Assembly (NCBI GenBank): GCA_902802975.1
Contig: CADCOF010000132.1
Location: forward strand, 1 to 9,766
Direction: 5' to 3'
Origin: an uncultured Ruminococcus sp.
GTDB taxonomy: Bacteria > Bacillota > Clostridia > Oscillospirales > Acutalibacteraceae
Length of the DNA: 9,766 bases
A program made the position numbers and the translations under genes. Shown piece by piece: positions 1-5,717 of this stretch. Every line of letters starts with the position of its first letter. The stretch's first letter is position 1. The notes below the pieces were generated by a model, which was not told where the DNA came from, searched no databases, and was given only the letters and a program-made list of their open reading frames with translations.

Positions 1-68
1 ATCACAACGACAATAGTTTGTGCAGTGTGAAAAATTGTGGTCGAGAGTGATGGACTCAGATCGAGCAT

Positions 69-132
69 TAATTACGCATTCCGCATTCCGAATTAGCAAA
101 ACAACTCAACTCTCAACCCTCAACCCTCCACA
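69..132. repeat. two adjacent heptamer-periodic short repeats
   Basis: Two different low-complexity blocks, both with a 7-base period, lie about 100 bases upstream of pth. Block one (69-95) has GCATTCC twice in tandem (76-82, 83-89), bracketed by TAATTACG and CGAATTA, which form a loose inverted pair. Block two (105-132) has four degenerate heptamers: CTCAACT, CTCAACC, CTCAACC, CTCCACA. No open frame with coding character covers them. Their function is unknown. Similar heptanucleotide repeats occur between genes in other bacteria, for example the cyanobacterial STRRs, but homology is not claimed. Bases 1-68 before them hold nothing I can identify. Confidence 0.55.
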
Positions 133-150
133 CTAAATAAACAACTATTC

Positions 151-198
151 AGGGCAGTTTTATTGATCGCCGGTTCGCGTTCATAATAAAGCTGCCCT
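151..198. other. 14-bp stem-loop upstream of pth
   Basis: AGGGCAGTTTTATT (151-164) pairs with AATAAAGCTGCCCT (185-198) over 14 positions with one T:G wobble, around a 20-base loop. It ends 30 bases before the pth start and 18 bases before the AGAGG ribosome binding site (217-221). No U-tract follows on the + strand, and the minus-strand side is only loosely T-rich, so it is a poor intrinsic terminator. It may be a leader structure of the pth-mfd transcript or the terminator of an upstream gene outside the window. No convincing promoter with 16-18 base spacing was found between it and pth. Confidence 0.45.
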
Positions 199-228
199 AA
201 AAACTCTTGAATAATCAGAGGTAATAAT

Positions 229-828
229 ATGTTATTCAGACATAAATCAACCGAGCTTGCGGGCGGTTACCAATTTATCATCGCAGGGCTTGGTAATCCC
301 GATAGAAAATATGAAAACACGCGCCATAATTCAGGTTTTATCGTTCTTGACCATATAGCCGAAAAATATAATACACGCATTGACAGATTGAAATATAAGT
401 CGTATTGCGGTACAGCCGAGATAAATGGCGTGAAGGTGCTTTTGCTGAAACCGCAGACTTATATGAATAACAGTGGTCAGGCTCTTGTTGAGGCGATGAA
501 TTTCTACAAAATTCCGCCCGAGAATTGTATTATAATATTTGATGATATATCGCTCGATGTTGGAAAAATGCGTATTCGCCGCAAGGGCAGTGACGGCGGT
601 CAGAAGGGCATGCGCAGTATAATATATCTGACAGGAAGCGACGCTTTCCCGCGAATTAAAGTCGGTATCGGTGCGAAGCCCGAGTCGTGGGACTTGGCTG
701 ATTGGGTTCTGTCACGTTTTTCGGATCAGGAACTAAAAAGCCTTGACTCCGTTTGCGAAAACGCTGCAGCAGCTGCCGAACTGATAATATCGGGAAATAT
801 TGACAAAGCAATGAACTTATATAATTAA
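229..828 (+). CDS. pth: peptidyl-tRNA hydrolase
   Basis: Cytoplasmic esterase that releases peptides from peptidyl-tRNAs dropped by stalled ribosomes and so recycles the tRNA. The 199-residue length suits the family (E. coli about 194). The N-terminal motif GLGNP...TRHNSGF supplies N23 and H33, which match catalytic N10 and H20 of E. coli Pth. PQTYMNNSG supplies N80 (E. coli N68), and D105 in FDDISLD matches D93. Oddly, the usual GGHNG motif reads GGQKG here, so K126 occupies the place of conserved N114; 20 to 25 conserved positions on either side look normal. The start is supported by AGAGG at 217-221 with about 7 bases of spacing. mfd follows after 19 bases, an arrangement conserved in Firmicutes (spoVC-mfd in Bacillus), so the two are probably co-transcribed. 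Confidence 0.96.
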   Translation: MLFRHKSTELAGGYQFIIAGLGNPDRKYENTRHNSGFIVLDHIAEKYNTRIDRLKYKSYCGTAEINGVKVLLLKPQTYMNNSGQALVEAMNFYKIPPENCIIIFDDISLDVGKMRIRRKGSDGGQKGMRSIIYLTGSDAFPRIKVGIGAKPESWDLADWVLSRFSDQELKSLDSVCENAAAAAELIISGNIDKAMNLYN

Positions 829-847
829 TAAAGCGGATGTAAAGTAT

Positions 848-3800
848 ATGAAATTTTTGAATGAAGTAATTTCCAGATTACCTGAATATAAAACACTTGA
901 ATCGGCAGTGTCACGCGGTCGCCCCGCTGCAGCTGCCGGACTTACGACGGTTCACAAAGCGAATGTGATATCTGCGCTGTCAAATCGTCTTCACAAAAAA
1001 GCCCTCGTGCTTGTCGGGGAAGAGCAGGAAGGGCAGCAGCTTGCGAATAATATCTCGTCAATGGGTCTAAGAGTGTTAGTGTATCCGCTGCGTGATTTTA
1101 ATTTTCAGAATGTAAACAGCCAGTCGCATGAGTACGAACATCAAAGAATAATGGTGTTATCAAATATCATTAAGAATAAATACGATGTTGTAATAGCTAC
1201 AGTTGACGCGGCGGCGCAGTTCACGATACCGCCCGAGGTATTGAAAAACACATCGCTGCATATTTCGAGCGGCGGCGAGTGCGATATGGATACGCTGATC
1301 TCTTTCCTGAACAGTTCGGGTTATGAGCGGTGCGAGACAGTTGAGGGCGCGGGGCAGTACTCCGTTCGAGGCGGTATAGTTGATCTCTTTGTACCCGATG
1401 AAAAAGCCCCCATGCGCGTTGAATTCTGGGGCGATGAGATCGATACCATAAACTATTTTGATATAGAAACACAGCGGCGAACGGATTACATAGAGGAAAC
1501 GTTTTTAACTCCATCGGTCGAGGTGCTTGTAACCGATAAAGACGCGCTTGCGGCAAAAATACGCCAAAAAGCCAAGTCACTGCGCAGCAAGGTGGCACAG
1601 TTGGCGAAGGATATACTTGCGCGCGAATGCGAGATAATAGAAAACGGCGGTACTCCGGGCAGTATTGACAAATTTATTCCGCTTGTGTATGACCGTATGA
1701 CGTCGCTGTTCGACTATTTCGGCGCGAATACTATGCTCATCGTTTCGGAGCATACCAGAATTAAAGAGAGAATGCACGGCTACACGTGGCAGTATTCCGA
1801 AGACTTGAAGCAAAATCTGGCAAACGGTGTTCTTTGCAAGGGACTGGATACGTACTTTCTGGATTATCAGTCGATATGCAGCAGATTTTTGAAATGCGGC
1901 GCAGTTTATCTCGACAACTTCACGAGTGGTTCTTACGATACGCCGCTTGCGGAACTGGTCAATTTTTCGGTGCGTCATTTGTCACTGTGGAGCGGCAGTG
2001 TAAAGCTGCTTGAAGAGGATCTGGAGCCGTATGTGAACGCAAAATTTACAATTGTGATTCTTGCGGGCACGGAAAAAGCAGCCGATTCACTGCGTGAGGA
2101 GCTGAAAGAAAAGGGCTATAATGTCTCACAGGATACTGAGGCCTATTACCCTGCGATGGGTACTGTTTTTGTATTGCCGGGTGCGCTGTCCAACGGCATT
2201 GAATATCCTCAGCTGAAATTTGCGCTTATATCGCAGGGGCATATCCGAACCACTTCGCGCAAAATTAAGAGCAAAAAAAATAAAGCCGTTAAGTCTCTGA
2301 CGAGCTTGGCGGAATTGTCGAACGGCGATTATGTTGTACATGCCACACATGGTATAGGCTGCTACGGCGGTATTCATAAAATTGATGTACATGGCATTGT
2401 AAAAGATTATATAAAAATAATATATGCAAAAGGCGATGTGCTTTATGTGCCCGTAACACAGCTTGACCTTGTGTCAAAATATATCGGCTCAAAAGAAGAT
2501 TCGGCAGTAAAGCTGAATCGCCTGGGTTCGGGTGATTGGGCTAAAACGAAAGCGAGAGTGCGTAAAGCGGTTCGTGACATGGCGGACGAGCTGATCAAGC
2601 TGTACAGCGAGCGAATGAAAGTTCAGGGGCACGCCTTCATGGAAGACGGCGAGTGGCAGCACGATTTTGAGGCAAAATTCGAGTATGAGGAAACAGACGA
2701 CCAGCTCAGATGCATTGACGAGATAAAAGGCGACATGGAGCGCGTTGTTCCTATGGACAGACTTCTTTGCGGTGACGTGGGCTTCGGAAAGACGGAAGTT
2801 GCATTGAGGGCTGCGTTCAAATGCGTTACGGAGTCTAAGCAGTGTGTTCTGCTTGCGCCTACAACAATTCTGGCGTGGCAGCATTATCAGACGGTGCTTA
2901 GAAGGTTTGAGGGCTTTCCGGTAAATATCGAACTGTTGTCACGATTCAGAACGACAAAGCAGCAAAACGAGATACTGCGCAAACTGAAATCGGGCGAAGT
3001 TGATTTTGTAATTGGCACGCACAGACTTGTACAGAACGATGTGAAATTCCGCGACTTGGGCCTTGCGATTATTGACGAGGAGCAGCGGTTCGGAGTTGCG
3101 CAGAAGGAGCATTTCAAGAAAGCGTTTAACAATGTCGATATACTGACGCTCTCCGCAACGCCTATTCCGAGAACGCTGAATATGGCAATGAGCGGCATTC
3201 GGGATATGTCGGTTCTGGAGGAGGCACCGCTTGACAGAAAGCCCGTGCAGACGTATGTTATCGAGCATGACCCGGCAATTCTTGCCGAAGCGATAAGAAG
3301 GGAACTGCGCAGAGGCGGGCAGGTTTTCTATTTGTATAACCGCGTTGAGACGATCACCAACAAAGCGGCGGCGATAAAACGACTTGTTCCGGAGGCGAAT
3401 ATCGGCATAGGTCACGGGAAAATGACGGAAGCGGAATTATCCGAAGTGTGGCGGCAGATGCTCGACGAGGAGATCAATGTTCTTGTCTGCACAACGATTA
3501 TCGAGACGGGAGTCGATCTTCCCAATGCGAACACGCTTATCATCGAGAACGCCGATTTTATGGGCTTGTCGCAGTTACATCAGCTCAGAGGGCGAGTAGG
3601 CCGTTCGTCAAGGCGCGCATATGCGTACTTTACGTTCAATCCGCGCAGGGAACTGACCGATATCGCACAAAAGCGATTGACAGCCATACGCGAATTTACG
3701 GAGTTCGGTTCGGGCTTCAAGATAGCGATGAGAGATTTGGAACTGCGCGGTGCGGGAAGTATTCTGGGCGGTGCGCAGCATGGTCACATGGAAGACGTCG

Positions 3801-4291
3801 GCTATGATATGTACATCAAGATGCTCAATGAAGCCGTAGCCGAAGCGCGTGGCGAGCCGATACAGAAGGCTGGAAGCGAGTGTGTCGTTGACCTTCAGGT
3901 GCAGGCTCATATTCCGGAGGAGTATATTTCAAGCCTGAGTCAGCGGCTTGACGTTTACAGAAAGATTGCCGATATACAAAAGCGAGATGACGCGTCTGAT
4001 GTGGTTGATGAACTGCTTGACCGATTCGGCGATATTCCCAAATCGGTAATGGGTCTGATAGACGTTGCGCTTGTACGAAAGATGGCCGGCGCAGATGGGA
4101 TCACCGAAATAAAGCAGGACGGCGCGGTTATAAAGCTTTTCACAACGGATTTTAATAATGAAAGACTTGCATCTGTGATGAACAAATCAAAAGGGCGGTC
4201 GAAGCTGATATTAAATTCGAACAAGCCTCACATTGAACTGCAGATGAAAAAAGGGGAAACTGCGCTGCAGCTGTTGAAGGCGGTATTATAG
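848..4291 (+). CDS. mfd: transcription-repair coupling factor Mfd
   Basis: ATP-dependent DNA translocase that pushes RNA polymerase stalled at lesions off DNA and recruits UvrA for nucleotide excision repair. Its 1147 residues match the full-length family (E. coli 1148). An N-terminal UvrB-like region includes GQYSVRGGIVDLF (169-181). The CarD/RID-type RNA polymerase interaction domain spans about 485-550 (GDYVVHATHGIG from residue 493). The RecG-like motor has Walker A GDVGFGKT (642-649, K648), the DEEQ box (743-746), LSATPIPRTL, and motif VI QLRGRVGR (912-919). The C-terminal TRCF domain lies at about 1000-1110. All motor motifs look intact. The ribosome binding site is weak (GGATG-like, about 10 bases upstream), so translation may depend partly on pth. 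A terminator follows 22 bases after the stop. Confidence 0.98.
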   Translation: MKFLNEVISRLPEYKTLESAVSRGRPAAAAGLTTVHKANVISALSNRLHKKALVLVGEEQEGQQLANNISSMGLRVLVYPLRDFNFQNVNSQSHEYEHQRIMVLSNIIKNKYDVVIATVDAAAQFTIPPEVLKNTSLHISSGGECDMDTLISFLNSSGYERCETVEGAGQYSVRGGIVDLFVPDEKAPMRVEFWGDEIDTINYFDIETQRRTDYIEETFLTPSVEVLVTDKDALAAKIRQKAKSLRSKVAQLAKDILARECEIIENGGTPGSIDKFIPLVYDRMTSLFDYFGANTMLIVSEHTRIKERMHGYTWQYSEDLKQNLANGVLCKGLDTYFLDYQSICSRFLKCGAVYLDNFTSGSYDTPLAELVNFSVRHLSLWSGSVKLLEEDLEPYVNAKFTIVILAGTEKAADSLREELKEKGYNVSQDTEAYYPAMGTVFVLPGALSNGIEYPQLKFALISQGHIRTTSRKIKSKKNKAVKSLTSLAELSNGDYVVHATHGIGCYGGIHKIDVHGIVKDYIKIIYAKGDVLYVPVTQLDLVSKYIGSKEDSAVKLNRLGSGDWAKTKARVRKAVRDMADELIKLYSERMKVQGHAFMEDGEWQHDFEAKFEYEETDDQLRCIDEIKGDMERVVPMDRLLCGDVGFGKTEVALRAAFKCVTESKQCVLLAPTTILAWQHYQTVLRRFEGFPVNIELLSRFRTTKQQNEILRKLKSGEVDFVIGTHRLVQNDVKFRDLGLAIIDEEQRFGVAQKEHFKKAFNNVDILTLSATPIPRTLNMAMSGIRDMSVLEEAPLDRKPVQTYVIEHDPAILAEAIRRELRRGGQVFYLYNRVETITNKAAAIKRLVPEANIGIGHGKMTEAELSEVWRQMLDEEINVLVCTTIIETGVDLPNANTLIIENADFMGLSQLHQLRGRVGRSSRRAYAYFTFNPRRELTDIAQKRLTAIREFTEFGSGFKIAMRDLELRGAGSILGGAQHGHMEDVGYDMYIKMLNEAVAEARGEPIQKAGSECVVDLQVQAHIPEEYISSLSQRLDVYRKIADIQKRDDASDVVDELLDRFGDIPKSVMGLIDVALVRKMAGADGITEIKQDGAVIKLFTTDFNNERLASVMNKSKGRSKLILNSNKPHIELQMKKGETALQLLKAVL

Positions 4292-4313
4292 TACACGGCA
4301 AGAAAAGTTTGAT

Positions 4314-4360
4314 AAAAAAGAGGGGCATGGAGAGTTATACTCCAAGCCCCTTGATTTTTT
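4314..4360. terminator. bidirectional Rho-independent terminator between convergent genes
   Basis: GGGGC-A-TGGAG (4322-4332) pairs with CTCCA-A-GCCCC (4340-4350), ten base pairs with a single A/A mismatch and a 7-base loop. It is followed by TTGATTTTTT on the + strand and preceded by a run of six A (4314-4319), which gives a U-tract on the - strand. It sits between the ends of mfd (+) and the helix-turn-helix gene (-), so it can end both transcripts. Confidence 0.9.
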
Positions 4361-4362
4361 CA

Positions 4363-4647
4363 CTAAACAAAATAATTAAGCAGTGTAAGTTTGTGCTTTG
4401 CAGTGCTGATATGACGTGAAACCGTAGATTTGTTTATTCCCAGCATAGCGGATATTTCAGGCATTCGCTTGCCCTCTATGTAGTAGAGTTGTATGCACTG
4501 CAGCTGTCTCGGTGTGAGCATTTTGTTCAGTGCTTTGAACAGCATATCGGTCATTTCTTCCTTTTTGTTCAGATCGGTACTGCGCATACTCAATTCAAAA
4601 GAGTATAAGTGTTCAACGCTGTCTGTCAGCATGACTATTTTACGCAT
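4363..4647 (-). CDS. small sigma-70 region-4-like helix-turn-helix protein
   Basis: A 94-residue protein whose C-terminal half resembles sigma factor region 4 or LuxR-type DNA-binding domains: LTPRQLQCIQLYYIEG (44-59), then the helix-turn-helix MPEISAMLGINKSTVSRHIS (62-81). No region 2 (core polymerase or -10 binding) is visible, so it is unlikely to act as a complete sigma factor. It may be a stand-alone DNA-binding regulator or need a partner. Its start overlaps the end of the upstream gene by 8 bases (ATGCGTAA), and an excellent AGGAGGA (4653-4659) lies 5 bases before the ATG inside that gene, which indicates translational coupling. Small proteins of this kind occur in clostridial prophages and integrative elements as well as in chromosomes. 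The target is unknown. Confidence 0.85.
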   Translation of the reverse strand: MRKIVMLTDSVEHLYSFELSMRSTDLNKKEEMTDMLFKALNKMLTPRQLQCIQLYYIEGKRMPEISAMLGINKSTVSRHISTAKHKLTLLNYFV

Positions 4648-4873
4648 TTATATCCTCCTGTCCCATTTCCGCGGCGCGCTTTCTCATTAAGTGATGAACT
4701 GCCATAACTTCCCTCTTCATCTCATAAAGCGACAGTATCGCTCTCTCGTTTAATTCTCTTTCCTGTGCGGAGGGAAATATCTTCATACCTGTGCGCTTTT
4801 TGATCTTTTCATCTAATACAGATGCCTGCTGTAAATATTCTTTTGCCATTTTTGCGTAGTTTATGTAATCCAT
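4640..4873 (-). CDS. small charged helical protein coupled to the HTH gene
   Basis: A 77-residue protein of unknown function. I place the start at 4873 (MDYINYAKMAKEYL) because GGAGGA at 4881-4886 sits 7 bases before that ATG. The longer frame back to 4954 would begin beyond this site and overlap the promoter region. The protein is rich in Lys, Arg and Glu with an alpha-helical pattern, has no membrane segment, and includes AKEYLQQASVLDEKI near its N-terminus. That segment resembles, by eye only, the start of small phage-type proteins (DUF1492-like) that precede sigma-like genes in clostridial phages. It ends with an 8-base overlap onto the helix-turn-helix gene and carries that gene's ribosome binding site, so the two products are probably made in a fixed ratio and may work together. 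Confidence 0.75.
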   Translation of the reverse strand: MDYINYAKMAKEYLQQASVLDEKIKKRTGMKIFPSAQERELNERAILSLYEMKREVMAVHHLMRKRAAEMGQEDINA

Positions 4874-4932
4874 AACTATATCCTCCATTGAATTAAGTTT
4901 TGTGTTGTGTGTGATTTTCTTTACTATAATAT

Positions 4933-4961
4933 AACCTAACACAAAAAAATACATTTGTCAA
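4933..4961 (-). promoter_or_regulatory. putative sigma-A promoter of the small two-gene operon
   Basis: On the - strand a perfect TTGACA (4956-4961) is followed after 17 bases by TAGGTT (4933-4938), and a few bases further by the more TATAAT-like TATATT (4928-4933), which has 22-base spacing. The -35 box is clear, but the exact -10 box is uncertain. The leader to the 4873 start is roughly 50 bases, AT-rich and without an obvious regulatory fold. Confidence 0.45.
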
Positions 4962-5025
4962 GAAGAAATATAGATTTTTTTACAAAAATAACACATTAAA
5001 TTCCATCTATGCATTAATATAAAAG

Positions 5026-5069
5026 AAAATCCTGTATCACACATACAGCGGCGTGATACAGGATTTTTT
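5026..5069 (-). terminator. strong Rho-independent terminator after the DUF378 gene
   Basis: AAAATCCTGTATCAC (5026-5040) and GTGATACAGGATTTT (5053-5067) form a perfect 15-bp stem with a 12-base loop. On the - strand it begins about 11 bases past the DUF378 stop and is followed by TTTTCTTTTA. On the + strand it is followed by T residues to 5069, so it could work in both directions. It isolates the DUF378 gene from the promoter of the downstream two-gene operon. Confidence 0.88.
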
Positions 5070-5079
5070 CAGGCTCAGA

Positions 5080-5304
5080 TCAATTGCTCATCGCTCTGAC
5101 AGGTCTTTCGTTTGTGTCGGTGTCTTTTACCAAAAGAGAAATGCACCAGATAGCACTCAATCCAACCAGAGTGTAAATAATTCTGCTGAGAATGCTTGTC
5201 TGTCCTCCGCAGATCCAAGCTACCAGGTCAAATCTGAAAATACCGATTGAGCCCCAGTTGATACCACCGATAATAAGCAGCAGCAGTGAGATTTTGTTAA
5301 ACAT
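5080..5304 (-). CDS. DUF378 (YuzA-like) small membrane protein
   Basis: A 74-residue protein with two predicted transmembrane segments. It matches the DUF378 pattern: an N-terminal hydrophobic helix leading to GGINWGSIGIFRFDLVAWI, then a GG turn, then SRIIYTLVGLSAIWCI as the second helix, and a short polar tail. The family is widespread in Firmicutes and its function is not established. I prefer the start at 5304 (MFNKISLLLL), because AAAGGA (5313-5318) is 8 bases upstream. The in-frame ATG at 5313 would overlap that site. It appears monocistronic, with a terminator on each side. Confidence 0.88.
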   Translation of the reverse strand: MFNKISLLLLIIGGINWGSIGIFRFDLVAWICGGQTSILSRIIYTLVGLSAIWCISLLVKDTDTNERPVRAMSN

Positions 5305-5372
5305 TATAATCATCCTTTCTCTGAACAGCCTGCCGGCGTACTGTCAAATGTATTTTCTCCATTTCGTGAGAT

Positions 5373-5400
5373 ATTATGCGTATTTTCAAATTTTAAGCAA
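5373..5400 (-). promoter_or_regulatory. tentative promoter of the DUF378 gene
   Basis: On the - strand TTGCTT (5395-5400) and CATAAT (5373-5378) are separated by 16 bases, about 70 bases upstream of the gene. The -10 box matches consensus at five of six positions and the -35 box at three. The -35 box overlaps the T-tract of the minus-strand terminator just upstream. Another TTGACA (5342-5347) is present but lacks a -10 partner. Confidence 0.35.
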
Positions 5401-5463
5401 ACAAAAAGTGAATTACTCTCAAAAGATACACAGTCTGTTTGTGATCTTAAGCGAGTAATTCAC
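5398..5463 (-). terminator. minus-strand terminator between aspS and the DUF378 gene
   Basis: GTGAATTACTC (5408-5418) pairs perfectly with GAGTAATTCAC (5453-5463). Inside, after a 4x4 internal loop, AAGAT-a-CACA (5423-5432) pairs with TGTG-ATCTT (5440-5448) with one bulged A and a 7-base loop. On the - strand the stem is followed directly by TTTTTGTTTG (5407-5398), so it fits a Rho-independent terminator for transcripts from aspS. That would give aspS a 3' untranslated region of about 250 bases. No better terminator lies nearer the aspS stop. A role as attenuator for the DUF378 gene is less likely if that gene's promoter is at 5373-5400. Confidence 0.65.
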
Positions 5464-5717
5464 AAATCATTATAGCTCAAAGCTATAAACACTACCAACT
5501 GATATAACTCAATTAGGGTTTTTTCAGTGACGTTTACTGTACCTGCGCCAAAAATGACATGTGTCACGGATGACGTAGGGGGTACAACAGGTTTGACGTA
5601 TGTACCTACGTCAGGAATGACGTACAAAGAAATAAAGAAAATAAAGAGTAAAGATAGAGGCTGTATACTCTCGATGATGTAGGGCTTTCAATCTGATACT
5701 TTTGGCACAGTCAAAAA
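5464..5717. other. non-coding gap between aspS and the DUF378 terminator
   Basis: No coding region is supported here. The stretch contains a perfect short inverted repeat (TTATAGCT 5470-5477, AGCTATAA 5481-5488, 3-base loop), a T-run near 5519-5524, the TGACGTA motif cluster described separately (5528-5624), a purine-rich tract (about 5625-5660) and an unremarkable segment up to the aspS stop. A weak 6-bp pairing, TCTGAT/ATCAGA (5692-5697, 5717-5722), straddles the stop codon but has no terminator character. Confidence 0.5.
5528..5624. repeat. cluster of TGACGTA palindromic motifs with an imperfect 30-base direct repeat
   Basis: TGACGTA occurs at 5571-5577, 5594-5600 and 5618-5624, TGACGTT at 5528-5534 and the reverse TACGTCA at 5607-5613. 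Copies at 5594 and 5607 make a perfect 7-bp inverted repeat around TGTACC. TGACA-TG-TGTCA (5555-5566) is a related palindrome. The segments 5528-5560 and 5594-5623 align as an imperfect direct repeat (TGACGT...TGTACCTgCGcCA...AATGAC versus TGTACCTaCGtCA...AATGAC, with a 3-base indel). The spacing and symmetry could suit binding of a dimeric regulator or the remnant of a small repeated element. Nothing in the sequence decides between them. Confidence 0.6.

Noticed and set aside
1221..3910. Several open frames of 60-160 codons on the opposite strand of mfd
   Set aside because: They lie wholly within the well-supported mfd frame, lack family motifs and ribosome binding sites, and reflect the codon bias of the real gene.
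4874..4954. N-terminal extension of the 77-residue protein back to 4954
   Set aside because: GGAGGA at 4881-4886 is ideally placed for the ATG at 4873, and the extension would run through the likely -10 region and transcription start.
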